DNA of 42,923 bases. Origin: Nocardia sp. (GTDB taxonomy: Bacteria > Actinomycetota > Actinomycetes > Mycobacteriales > Mycobacteriaceae). The position numbers and the translations under genes are program-made. Below, one piece after another: positions 16,933-25,120 of this stretch; position 1 is the stretch's first letter, and each line of letters opens with the position of its first letter. Below the pieces are notes generated by a model. The model searched no databases, had not been told where the DNA came from, and saw nothing but the letters and a program-made list of their open reading frames with translations. Location of the stretch: positions 1-42,923 of the forward strand of contig NZ_JAODNK010000147.1 of NCBI RefSeq assembly GCF_025465275.1, given 5' to 3'.

Positions 16933-16937
16933 GCTTT

Positions 16938-16967
16938 TTTATACCATATATCGTATGGTATCCATAC
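16938..16967. promoter_or_regulatory. Overlapping palindromic operators and -10 element
   Basis: ATACCATA (16941-16948) and TATGGTAT (16954-16961) form an 8-bp inverted repeat with a 5-base spacer. A second palindrome, GTATGG-TAT-CCATAC (16953-16967), overlaps it. On the minus strand TATAAA (16943-16938) lies 5 bases before the GTG start of the CoA ligase. The layout fits repression by a dimeric TetR- or MarR-type regulator between the ligase and the divergent hydratase. Confidence 0.6.
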
Positions 16968-17106
16968 AACAGCTCCGCACCAGCGCACCAGTCATCGACG
17001 ATCAGTGCGGGGAATCGGAGAACAAGTGGTGCCCTGGCATCACATCAGCCCCACCGATCGCGCGATACAGTGCGAGAACGGTGTCGACAACCCAGGAGGA
17101 ACTGCC

Positions 17107-17886
17107 ATGGTAGCCAGTTCGCATGCGACCGTCGATGACCGCGACGGGGTCCGGACCATCACGTTCGATCGGCAGGACAAACTCAATGCGATCAGCCCGT
17201 CGATGACCGAAGTCCTGTGGGATGCGGTGCATGCTCTGCGCGAACGCGACGATCTACGTGTTCTCGTCATCCGTGCGGTCGGCCCGTACTTCACCGCTGG
17301 TTACGACATCACCGACATCGACGAACAGGAACGCCCACCGTCCAGGTATCGCAACGACTACCTCGAGCATCATCGCCTCTACGATGCGATGGAGGAGCTG
17401 GACAAACCGATCATCCTTGCAGCGCAGGGCAAATGCTTCGGTGCCGGCGTCGAGATGTCGGGCTCATGCGACTTCCGCTTCGCGGCCGCCGATGCGATCT
17501 TCAAGCTTCCCGAGATCAACCTGGCCGTGATCGCCGGGAGCGGCGGGACCAGCCGGATGACACGCCTACTCGGCCAGCACTGGGCCAAGTGGCTCGCAAT
17601 GGCCGGGCAGCCCGTTGATGCCCAGCGCGCGCTCATGATCGGTCTCGTGCACGACGTGTATCCCGCTGATGAATTCCACGACCGGGTTCACGAGTTCGCC
17701 GTCGGGCTCACCCGGCTACCGCGTGAGGCGCTCGGATTGGCCAAGATCGCGATCAATATGTGCGCCAATACCGACCCTGCGACCGCACGTGACGTCGAGC
17801 GCCTGACCAACAACGTCCTGGTGTACGGCCAGGAGTACAAGCAGCGCGTAGCCGCCTTCAAGGAACATAGCGCCCGGCGACGATAG
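17107..17886 (+). CDS. Enoyl-CoA hydratase/isomerase family protein
   Basis: A 259-residue crotonase. Oxyanion-hole elements are YFTAGYD (62-68) and CFGAGVEM (110-117). The two catalytic glutamates of true hydratases are kept: Glu116 (GAGVEM) and Glu136 (KLPEINLAV). Hydration of a 2-enoyl-CoA is therefore likely rather than an isomerase or hydrolase variant. AGGAGGA six bases before ATG 17107 sets the start. Longer upstream frames have no family similarity. It is divergent from the acyl-CoA ligase across a 174-base region with the palindromic operators. The TetR gene at 17920 converges on it 33 bases downstream. Confidence 0.92.
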   Translation: MVASSHATVDDRDGVRTITFDRQDKLNAISPSMTEVLWDAVHALRERDDLRVLVIRAVGPYFTAGYDITDIDEQERPPSRYRNDYLEHHRLYDAMEELDKPIILAAQGKCFGAGVEMSGSCDFRFAAADAIFKLPEINLAVIAGSGGTSRMTRLLGQHWAKWLAMAGQPVDAQRALMIGLVHDVYPADEFHDRVHEFAVGLTRLPREALGLAKIAINMCANTDPATARDVERLTNNVLVYGQEYKQRVAAFKEHSARRR

Positions 17887-17919
17887 TCGGGCTCACACCG
17901 TCCAGCACTATCTCGATGC

Positions 17920-18513
17920 TCAACGGCGGAGCGCATTCGCGAGTGTGGAGCTGAGGGCCAGGGCCACAAGAGATTCCACCAGCACGTCAATGAGTTGCTC
18001 TCGGCTGATAGGTTTTTCGTCGAGCCAGATGAGGGCGGTCTCGTTGACGAAGGCGACCCAGCCACGGATCGCGAGGGCGAGCCGGGGGCGGTCGGGATCG
18101 TCTGACGCAATGGGGACTTCAGCCAGAACGGCTTTCGCTATCGCACCGGTGTGACCGGGGAACCCGCTCAGGATTGCCCGGTACGCGTCGCCATGATGTT
18201 CGACATAGCCGACGTATCCTTCGATCGAGTTGCGGAACATGTCGAACAGAGCGAGCTCGCGGTCAGGAGCGATTGCGGTCAGAAGCTCGGCGCTGATGTG
18301 ACGCACGATCGCATCACGGAATTCGTGTTTCGAGTCGAAATAGTAGAAAAGCAGGCTCGGGGAAATACCCGCCTGCCTGGCGATCTCATCGACGGAAATA
18401 TCCGCAGCGGCGCGCTCAGCAAGCATATCGGCGCCCAGTGCGATCAACTGCTTGCGCCGCTGATCCCGGGTCAGCCGAACACGTTTCGCCTTTTCTGAAC
18501 CTGGATCACTCAC
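17920..18513 (-). CDS. TetR/AcrR family transcriptional regulator
   Basis: A 197-residue TetR protein starting at GTG 18513, which overlaps the stop of the ferredoxin reductase in GTGA. The DNA-binding domain spans about residues 12-60 (RKQLIALGADMLAERAAADISVDEIARQAGISPSLLFYYFDSKHEF). The rest is helical, with WVAFVNETALIWLDEK in the ligand domain. Being last in the oxygenase-reductase-regulator operon, it probably auto-regulates that operon and may also act on the nearby AT-rich palindromes. Longer upstream reading is rejected because it falls inside the reductase gene. Confidence 0.9.
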   Translation of the reverse strand: MSDPGSEKAKRVRLTRDQRRKQLIALGADMLAERAAADISVDEIARQAGISPSLLFYYFDSKHEFRDAIVRHISAELLTAIAPDRELALFDMFRNSIEGYVGYVEHHGDAYRAILSGFPGHTGAIAKAVLAEVPIASDDPDRPRLALAIRGWVAFVNETALIWLDEKPISREQLIDVLVESLVALALSSTLANALRR

Positions 18514-19928
18514 CGCGTATCGCCGTTCTCCAGCCCCACGTCGGCAGCCAACTGCGCGACCGTTTCCCGCGCGCACACGCGGTTGTCTCCCACTCCCCCG
18601 GTGGCACCCCGCTTTGCCCAGCCCACAACATACAATCGCTCGAGCGGACCGCCGGTCTCGCGCGAAATAACTTTTCCTCGCCGGTTCAGCACCGTGCCGC
18701 TCTCGCCGGCGGGGAGACCGGCAATATTCTTTGTTGTGAAACCTGCAGCGCATATCGCAGAACTCGCGACAAACCTTCGCCCAGATGCCGTAACCACTGC
18801 CACTTCACTGGAGCTCGTGCCCTCGATACTTGTCACGTCGTTTCCGAACGATAGGATCACGCGGAGCTTTTGATAACCTTGATGCCACCAGCCATATTCG
18901 GCGCCAGAAACATCGGCGGAGGGCAGGGTCGAAATATCTTGGAGCAGTGCGCTCTTCGAAGATGACTCGGGAACGATACCGGCTGCGTCGATGAGAAGGT
19001 CAACGCTGTCGAGATCGAGAAGTTCATAGAACGACGAGGGCGTGAACGATGCGCGATCAGGGGCGGATCGCGATAATACGACCAACTCCCGCACTGCTCC
19101 CCCGGCGGCGGAATCGATATTCATCCTCGCGACGTATCTGACAATATCGAGAGCTACGTTTCCGGCTCCCACGACTACACATTCAGGCCCCAGCGGCCCG
19201 TGCGGAGGAGAGTCCGACGAGCCAGAATTCGCCGCAGTGAGGATATCGATCGCCTCATATACGCCACCGCGACCCGCTTCATCGATAGAGCCGATTTTCC
19301 GTGGCTGTGACGCCCCGTACGCGAGCACTACGGCGTCGAATCTACTCCTGAGGGCCGAAACAGAAATATCGACGCCAACTTCCGTGTTGAGGATGACTTC
19401 GACACGGTCGTCATTGAATGGAACCTCGAAGAGCCTGATCATGTCTCGAATCTCGGAATGGTCTGGAGAGACACCCCTGTGCAGCAGGCCCCCAATCTCA
19501 CCGTGCTGCTCGAAGACCGTGACACGGACCGAACCCGATCGGCGCAGCAGCTCCCGAACCGTGTACATCGCCGCAGGCCCTGACCCCACGACGGCGACCT
19601 TCAGCCGGCCGCCGGGAGTTCCTAGCGATTGTTCGAAAGTCACCCGACGTGCAGCAGGGCCGGAGACGACCGATGTAGTCGAGAAGAACTCCTGAGCCTG
19701 GAGGGTGTACCGATTCTCTGCGATCGTGAGTTCATGCTCAGATTTAATGGCAGACGCCGGGCACGCCTCCACACAGGCGGTGCAGTCGATACATGTGCGC
19801 GGATCGATGTACAACCTTTCCGCAGACTCGAACCCGGGCTCACGCGGAGCCGGGTGAATGCAGTCCTGCGGGCACACTTTGACGCAAGAGGCATCCTTAC
19901 AGCAATGCCCCAGGATAATATGGGTCAA
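18510..19928 (-). CDS. FprB-like ferredoxin/ferredoxin-NADP+ reductase
   Basis: A 472-residue fusion. Residues 1-60 form a bacterial 7Fe/8Fe ferredoxin domain with Cys9, Cys15, Cys19 and Cys23 and the second set Cys46-x2-Cys49-x2-Cys52-x3-Cys56. The rest is an adrenodoxin-reductase-type FAD/NADP domain: GSGPAA at 115-120, and a second Rossmann motif VVGAGNVALDIVRYV for NADP. The end (VVGWAKRGATGGVGDNRVCA) is the family hallmark. It passes electrons from NADPH to an oxygenase. The start is TTG 19928, with GGGAG five bases before it and THIILGHC following as in relatives. The diiron oxygenase lies 16 bases upstream, its obvious electron acceptor. Confidence 0.92.
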   Translation of the reverse strand: MTHIILGHCCKDASCVKVCPQDCIHPAPREPGFESAERLYIDPRTCIDCTACVEACPASAIKSEHELTIAENRYTLQAQEFFSTTSVVSGPAARRVTFEQSLGTPGGRLKVAVVGSGPAAMYTVRELLRRSGSVRVTVFEQHGEIGGLLHRGVSPDHSEIRDMIRLFEVPFNDDRVEVILNTEVGVDISVSALRSRFDAVVLAYGASQPRKIGSIDEAGRGGVYEAIDILTAANSGSSDSPPHGPLGPECVVVGAGNVALDIVRYVARMNIDSAAGGAVRELVVLSRSAPDRASFTPSSFYELLDLDSVDLLIDAAGIVPESSSKSALLQDISTLPSADVSGAEYGWWHQGYQKLRVILSFGNDVTSIEGTSSSEVAVVTASGRRFVASSAICAAGFTTKNIAGLPAGESGTVLNRRGKVISRETGGPLERLYVVGWAKRGATGGVGDNRVCARETVAQLAADVGLENGDTR

Positions 19929-19944
19929 GATCGCTCCCGCGTGC

Positions 19945-20832
19945 CTAGAGAAGATTCGATTTCCGGTAAACCCACCGGGCACCCCAATGGAGCAAACCTT
20001 CCTTGTTCAAAAATTCGATAAAGGGCTCGGCTGCCTTTCGGAACATCATCCGGTGGTGTTCATTGGCATCGATGTCGCGTCTCACCGATTCCCAATCCAA
20101 GCCTAGATCCTCATAGACTCGCCGATTGATCAAACTCCTGGCGATCACGTGCATTCCGATTGCGATGACCATCGAGCTGACAGAGCGTCGCATCTTCGAG
20201 GTTCCAGCCAAGCGGTCCCGCATCTTGCGGCGCGCGAAAGCCATGTGCCTTGACTCTTCGACCACATGAACGTAAGAAGTCCTTCGAATAGTGCTGGTAA
20301 CGTTCTCGCTCGCCATCCAATCTCGTTGCATGACGTCGAAAATCTCTTCCCCAGCCAGGACGATTCCGTAGGCAACCTCTTCCCAGGCGAACGATCGAAA
20401 CAGCAGTCCTAGAATGTTCAGCAACCGGCCGCGTGGATAGAAATGTGAACCAATACTTTCTATGGCATTTGCGAACATCAAAGAGTGCAGATTCTCGTCA
20501 GCACACTCATTGAACAGGAATTTGACGTCACACTGGGCAGGGTCAGAACTATGACTGCGACGCAACAGCGCTACCTGCAGCCCCACTTCCAGCCAAATCC
20601 CAACGCCCAAGAACTGCGCAACCTCGCACCTGGTGAGCCGAATTCTCTGGTCCTCGGACATTCCGCCCCAAGTCCGCGTCCCAAACAAAGGCGACCACTC
20701 GGGCGTCATTCCATGAAGCCGGCCATCATTCAAGCCGGGCTCATAAATCGATTCAAGTCTCGGATCGAAAGAGAGACGAGCGGCCGAGTCCAGCAGGACC
20801 TCGAACAATACATCACTTTTGGAATCTGTCAT
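19945..20832 (-). CDS. AurF-type diiron oxygenase
   Basis: A 295-residue ferritin-like diiron protein of the AurF (p-aminobenzoate N-oxygenase) family. Ligand spacing matches AurF: Glu113-x2-His116 (DENLHS), Glu162 (LAGEEIF), then His189-x3-Glu193-x2-His196 (HVVEESRH), with Glu82 or Glu70 as the first ligand. Known members oxidise aryl-amines to nitro groups or hydroxylate carbon. The substrate here cannot be read. ATG 20832 is chosen because AAGGA lies five bases upstream; an ATG three bases earlier is too close. Codon use is visibly less GC-rich at third positions than in its neighbours, hinting at transfer. It heads an operon with the FprB-like reductase and TetR. A 251-base upstream region has an AT-rich block at about 20998-21020. 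Confidence 0.85.
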   Translation of the reverse strand: MTDSKSDVLFEVLLDSAARLSFDPRLESIYEPGLNDGRLHGMTPEWSPLFGTRTWGGMSEDQRIRLTRCEVAQFLGVGIWLEVGLQVALLRRSHSSDPAQCDVKFLFNECADENLHSLMFANAIESIGSHFYPRGRLLNILGLLFRSFAWEEVAYGIVLAGEEIFDVMQRDWMASENVTSTIRRTSYVHVVEESRHMAFARRKMRDRLAGTSKMRRSVSSMVIAIGMHVIARSLINRRVYEDLGLDWESVRRDIDANEHHRMMFRKAAEPFIEFLNKEGLLHWGARWVYRKSNLL

Positions 20833-21083
20833 CATATTCCTTAAATCACCCCGCAATTGATGTAGACACAGTCACGACGCAGTAAAGCGCCCGCCTCGAG
20901 ATCCACGCCCGGTGGGCGGCGTCGGATCCGGACGACAGCGGTTCACGGGCGACGTCGGCCATGGTTACGTCCCAATCTCAGCAGGATTGCAGATTACATA
21001 TTTTATTCAATATTTTCTGGAGGTCAACCCCTGCGCCACGCCACCCCATGCTCGGTATACGCGCCGCAGGGTACGGCTAACCG

Positions 21084-21683
21084 TCACATCCCTTGCTCGT
21101 CCACCTCCGATGTGGCGCGAACCAATAGATGTTCGACAAGCAGCATCAGAACGTTCTTGCATGAGGCGCGGTCGCGGGCGTCGCACAACACGATCGGTAC
21201 CCCGTCGTCGAGGTCGAGTGCATCGCGGACCTCAGCGACGGTGTAGAACGGCGCATGGTCGAAACAGTTGACCGCCACGGTGAACGCCACAGCGCGGTGT
21301 TCGAAATAGTCGACAGCGGCGAAAGAATTCTCCAGCCGGCGGGTATCCACGAGGACAACCGCACCGAGAGCCCCGAGCGCCAGTTCGTCCCAGAGGAACC
21401 AGAATCGGTCCTGGCCGGGGGTGCCGAACAGGTAGAGCACAAGGCTCTCGTCGATGGTGATGCGGCCGAAGTCCAGCGCGACAGTGGTGGTGGTCTTGGT
21501 TTCCACGCCAACGAGATCATCGACGCCAGTGGACAATTCGGTGATCAGCTCCTCGGTATGCAGCGGAGTGATCTCGCTGATCGCCGATACCAGCGTCGTC
21601 TTACCCGCGCCGAAGCCGCCGGCGATGAGGATCTTGACCGAAGCGGCCAATTCTTGCGTTGAGTCATGCGCTACGGATGCCAT
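21084..21683 (-). CDS. cvnD: Conservon small GTPase-like ATP/GTP-binding protein
   Basis: A 199-residue Ras-like GTPase of the conservon D type. The P-loop is GGFGAGKTT (22-30), the switch-II-like motif is FGTPGQDRFWFLW and a VAVNCFDHAP sequence takes the place of NKxD. Conservon GTPases work with a membrane sensor kinase and a roadblock protein in a G-protein-like signalling complex. The gene overlaps the DUF742 gene by 20 bases and is the last of the four. No cytochrome P450 follows, unlike some Streptomyces conservons. Confidence 0.92.
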   Translation of the reverse strand: MASVAHDSTQELAASVKILIAGGFGAGKTTLVSAISEITPLHTEELITELSTGVDDLVGVETKTTTTVALDFGRITIDESLVLYLFGTPGQDRFWFLWDELALGALGAVVLVDTRRLENSFAAVDYFEHRAVAFTVAVNCFDHAPFYTVAEVRDALDLDDGVPIVLCDARDRASCKNVLMLLVEHLLVRATSEVDEQGM

Positions 21684-22059
21684 CGAGTACTGCTCTCAAG
21701 AGGTTCACATCGGGACCACTCGCCTGGTGGTGCACCGGGGGTCGGAATATCAGAATCCTGTCGTCGATCAGATCGCCGACGAGAATCTTGGTCACCGCCA
21801 GCGGAAACCCCAGGGACGCCGACACTTCCGCAATTGAGACCGGCGTCCGGCACAGGTCCCGGATCTGCCGGTACTCGGGTTCGGTGCGCCGCAGCGTCGG
21901 CCCCGCCCGCGCGGTCACGATCGCGGTGAGCATGTCGAGATCATGTCCCGCGCCGGCCGTGCGGCCGCCAGTCATCGCGTAGGGCCGGACCAGCGGACCG
22001 GCCGCCTCGTCGTACCAATCCTCGTCGAATGGCTCGTCGGCGAACCAGAATCCGGTCAT
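21664..22059 (-). CDS. cvnC: Conservon DUF742 protein
   Basis: A 131-residue DUF742 protein. It has PLVRPYAMTGGRT near residues 20-32, then a winged-helix-like body with the family sequence AEVSASLGFPLAVTKILVGDLIDDRILIF. It is thought to act as adaptor or DNA-binding-like partner in conservon signalling. ATG 22059 overlaps the roadblock stop in ATGA, showing translational coupling. A longer reading upstream to 22191 is a shadow within the roadblock gene. Confidence 0.92.
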   Translation of the reverse strand: MTGFWFADEPFDEDWYDEAAGPLVRPYAMTGGRTAGAGHDLDMLTAIVTARAGPTLRRTEPEYRQIRDLCRTPVSIAEVSASLGFPLAVTKILVGDLIDDRILIFRPPVHHQASGPDVNLLRAVLDGIRSA

Positions 22060-22472
22060 GCCAATCGAGGGGGTATCGGCTCGTTGCGGGGCGTGGCGGC
22101 AAGAGTGCTGCCCACCCTCAGCACAGTAAGGTTCATCTCGTAGGCGACCATGCCGAGGTTGGCGTCGGCGTCGGCCTGCACGGCGAGACAAGCATTGGCA
22201 CCGGCTGCGGTGACGAACAGCACCGCCCAGTCCAGTTCGATCACCGCCTGACGCACCGAGCCACCACCGAAGCCCGCCCCGGCACTGCGTGCCAGCCCGT
22301 ACAGGGTCGACGTCATGGCAGCGAAGCGTTCGGCGTCCTCGCGCATCATCGTCGCGGAGCGGCCCAGCAACAGTCCGTCGGCGGAATGGACCACCGCGTA
22401 ACGGACTCCAGCCAATCGTTCGACGAGGTCGTCGATGAGCCAGCCGAGATCACCTGTGGTTGAAGAAGTCAC
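22056..22472 (-). CDS. cvnB: Conservon roadblock/LC7 domain protein
   Basis: A 138-residue roadblock/LC7 protein: LGWLIDDLVERLAGVRYAVVHSADGLLLGRS at the start and LFVTAAGANACLAVQADADANLGMVAYEM in the second half, the family pattern. It probably acts as GTPase regulator in the conservon. GTG 22472 is supported by AGGAGGG five bases upstream and by a 23-base overlap with the end of the kinase gene. Longer starts run into the kinase and are rejected. Confidence 0.92.
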   Translation of the reverse strand: MTSSTTGDLGWLIDDLVERLAGVRYAVVHSADGLLLGRSATMMREDAERFAAMTSTLYGLARSAGAGFGGGSVRQAVIELDWAVLFVTAAGANACLAVQADADANLGMVAYEMNLTVLRVGSTLAATPRNEPIPPRLA

Positions 22473-24855
22473 TGTCGCCCTCCTGTTGATCCGGAAATGC
22501 GGAAGTCTGCTGTCGACCCGCCCCTCGCCGACCTTGCCGAGTGCCGTTCTCGATGGCGGAGAACCGCTCTCGCGCCTGGTCGGCACTGTGCGAGGGTCTC
22601 AGCGGTGGACCTTGGGCGGAATCGCTTGCGGCGGAGTCACTGTTCGCCGACCTCGCCAATTCCGGAGCAAGGCTGGCCTGTCGACGACGCTTGGGCAGCG
22701 CTGGCCGGCCCAGTCGGTCAGCGGGGGCCGCGTCCGTTACCACCGGGAAATCCGGCTGGCTCGGGTCCGGATGTACCGGGACATCCCTCCGGGGCAGGTT
22801 GGGTGTCACCCGAGTCGCCGCGGACAGCCTGGCCGGTGAAACCTGGTCTAGCCCCGGAACCACGGCCGCCGGAATCTCACCGGCGGGTGGCGGTATGTCG
22901 GCGCGGTGTCTGCTGAGGTACTGCGGGAGGTGGTCCACGGCGACCGGCTCGGTGGTGACCAGCGCGCTGGGAACCAGCACAATGGCGCGAATCCCGCCGT
23001 AATCGGATTCGCCCAGCCGCACAGAGATTCCGTACCGCGTCCCGAGCTGGGCGACAACGAAGAGTCCGAGTCGCGCATCGGCCGACAATGTCTCGACGCC
23101 GAAATCCGGTGGGTCGGTTAGCATCTCGTTCACCTTCCGGAGATCGTCCGGCGTCATTCCCACGCCTTGGTCGCTGATCTCCACCGCCACCCCCCGCCCG
23201 ACCACAGTGCCGGTAATGTCCACCCGCGACTGCGGTGGCGAAAACGACGTGGCGTTGTCGACCAGTTCCGCTACCAGATGGATCAGGTCGGCGACCACCG
23301 CGCCGATGACATAGACCGCCGGCAATTGGGCGACCCGCACCCGGGAGTAATCCAGGGTCTCTCCGACGGCACTGCGGATCAACTCCAGCATCGGGACCGG
23401 TCTCCGCCACTTCCGGCCGGGCTGGCCACCTCCGAGAATTGTCAAATTTTCGGCGTTGCGACGTTCGCGAGTGGCAAGGTGATCGAGCCGGAAGAAGATG
23501 TCGAGCAGGGCCGGATCTTCCTGTTCACGTTCGGCCTCGTCAAGAATCTCGAGTTGGCGGTGCACAACGATCTGACTGCGATGGGCGATATTGAGGAAGA
23601 CCCGACGCACACCCTCACGGATGCGAGCCTCAGCGACCGCGGCCGCAATCCCCGCTGTGTGAGCGGTATTGAACGCGGCCGCCACTGTCCCTATCTCATC
23701 GTGGCCAAAATCCAGTGCTGCCGATTCGGTTTCGAGATCGATCTGCTCACCCTCGCGCAGACGGCGCATCGCCTCGGGCAACCGGACTTCCGCCAGCGCC
23801 AGGGTTTCGGTGCGCAACCGCCGCAGCCGGCCGATCAGCCGGTTCGCCAGCCACAGCGACAATCCGAAGGCCAGCAGTGCGATCGCCAGCACGGCGCCAC
23901 CCGCCGCCAGGGAATTGCGCACGGTGCGATCGACCGCCGCGGCGGAGACGCGGTCGGTCGCCGCGCGCTGCCCCTGCCACAGATCCAGCAGTTCCCCGCC
24001 GATCTGGTCCACCGCGCGCCGCCAATCCGCGACGGTCACCGGCGCAGCATTGGTCCCACGCGAATCCGGAGCCGGCCGCTCGATGACGTAGTTCTCCATC
24101 GCCGCCAAGGTCTGCCAGGCCGGCTCCGCCATGATCGCTTTCAACCGGGCGCCCTGAGGTGCTCGCAGATCTCCTGTCAGCTGCACGAATTCGGCGTGAT
24201 AGTAGCCGACCAGGCCACGGAATTCGACAGCGAGCGGCTCGGGCAACGGGCTACCGTTCACCGTGAGAACCGCCAGCGCACTGCTACGTGACAGCGCTTC
24301 GATCGCACGGGTCATCCGCACCGTGCCGTACGCGTCGACGGCGGAGTCAGGACTCGGCGCTACGCTGCGCGCACCCTGAATCATCCCGGCGCCGATGCCG
24401 TCGAGCATCTTCGAGTAGATGGCGTACACATCCGAAACCGGCATCGCGCCATCATCAATCCGCCCTCGGATGATGGGTAACTGCTGCTCCAGCTCGGTGA
24501 AACCTCCCATGTCGGCCGGCAGCTTGTCCGCGCCGGTGGCCGTGAGCTCGGAAATGGTGGAAGCCAGCTCACGCAGGGCACTATCGAGCTGAACACGGGC
24601 GGCGGCCAGCCCCGTCGAATCCGGAGCCGCGCCCGCCAACTGCCACAGCGACATCAGCCGCTCCCGCTCCACCCCCGCGACCAATCCCCGCACCCTGTCA
24701 TCGCTGCGCTGGGCGGCGGAGACGAAGGTGCGCAGGTGCTGGCTGTGCCACGCTAGATAACCCGCTGCGCCCGTTCCGATCCCGAGCAACGCCAGACACG
24801 GGACGAGCGCGATCGCCAGGATGCGGGCTCGAATTCCCGGCCTCACCTTCAACAT
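22450..24855 (-). CDS. cvnA: Conservon sensor histidine kinase (nitrate/nitrite-sensing-like)
   Basis: An 801-residue membrane kinase. Transmembrane helices lie at about 12-36 and 317-340 with a 280-residue extracytoplasmic helical sensor of the NIT (nitrate- and nitrite-sensing) type between them. A HAMP-like linker follows. The dimerisation region around NIAHRSQIVVHRQLEILDEAE (422-442) and an HATPase domain with N box ELVDNATSFSPP (530-541), G1 DQGVGM (562-567) and LGLFVVAQL come next. The last 160 residues are Pro/Arg-rich and disordered. It is the input component of the conservon and may not phosphorylate a classical regulator. ATG 24855 lies 5 bases below the ATAGTAnnnnCTAT palindrome and has no clear ribosome-binding site. 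Confidence 0.93.
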   Translation of the reverse strand: MLKVRPGIRARILAIALVPCLALLGIGTGAAGYLAWHSQHLRTFVSAAQRSDDRVRGLVAGVERERLMSLWQLAGAAPDSTGLAAARVQLDSALRELASTISELTATGADKLPADMGGFTELEQQLPIIRGRIDDGAMPVSDVYAIYSKMLDGIGAGMIQGARSVAPSPDSAVDAYGTVRMTRAIEALSRSSALAVLTVNGSPLPEPLAVEFRGLVGYYHAEFVQLTGDLRAPQGARLKAIMAEPAWQTLAAMENYVIERPAPDSRGTNAAPVTVADWRRAVDQIGGELLDLWQGQRAATDRVSAAAVDRTVRNSLAAGGAVLAIALLAFGLSLWLANRLIGRLRRLRTETLALAEVRLPEAMRRLREGEQIDLETESAALDFGHDEIGTVAAAFNTAHTAGIAAAVAEARIREGVRRVFLNIAHRSQIVVHRQLEILDEAEREQEDPALLDIFFRLDHLATRERRNAENLTILGGGQPGRKWRRPVPMLELIRSAVGETLDYSRVRVAQLPAVYVIGAVVADLIHLVAELVDNATSFSPPQSRVDITGTVVGRGVAVEISDQGVGMTPDDLRKVNEMLTDPPDFGVETLSADARLGLFVVAQLGTRYGISVRLGESDYGGIRAIVLVPSALVTTEPVAVDHLPQYLSRHRADIPPPAGEIPAAVVPGLDQVSPARLSAATRVTPNLPRRDVPVHPDPSQPDFPVVTDAAPADRLGRPALPKRRRQASLAPELARSANSDSAASDSAQGPPLRPSHSADQARERFSAIENGTRQGRRGAGRQQTSAFPDQQEGDSDFFNHR

Positions 24856-24860
24856 TCGGA

Positions 24861-24875
24861 CATAGTAACCACTAT
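24861..24875. promoter_or_regulatory. ATAGTA-type palindrome before the conservon (copy E3)
   Basis: CATAGTAACCACTAT differs at two positions from CATAGTAACTACTAT upstream of the DUF35/Ltp operon (one substitution in the arm and none elsewhere except the centre). It also matches the centre of the perfect palindrome at 32814-32837. It lies 5 bases upstream of the kinase start, overlapping where a ribosome-binding site would be. Confidence 0.45.
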
Positions 24876-24908
24876 TGATCCAGAACAGGGCGGCTTCGAC
24901 ACACTATG

Positions 24909-24926
24909 TAGATATTATATATTCTA
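24909..24926. promoter_or_regulatory. TATATAATAT motif before the conservon (copy D)
   Basis: ATATTATATA at 24912-24921 is the core of the AT-rich motif family. TAGA and TCTA flank it symmetrically (24909-24926). On the minus strand it contains a perfect TATAAT (24919-24914) facing the conservon, but no convincing -35 at 16-18 bases. The rest of the 265-base gap (24856-25120) shows nothing else I can support. Confidence 0.45.
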
Positions 24927-25120
24927 TGCCCTCGGCATTGGCCTCGCGCACAATGGCGCCAGTCGCCATGACTCGGCCCGTTAGCTCGGCGCCGGCAAAA
25001 CCGAAGCACGGATGGAGGATCGGCCCCGTATCGCCGACTACAAGCGGGAAAACCGGCTCAGAAGTCGGGCACCGTTACGGGCGGTGGAGAAGATCCGCGG
25101 CGGCCGGCGTTGCCGGGCTG

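Noticed and set aside
24926..25120. Minus-strand frame reading GDTGPILHPCFGFAG between the dehydrogenase and the conservon
   Set aside because: Short, no start with ribosome site, and no family recognised; treated as chance.
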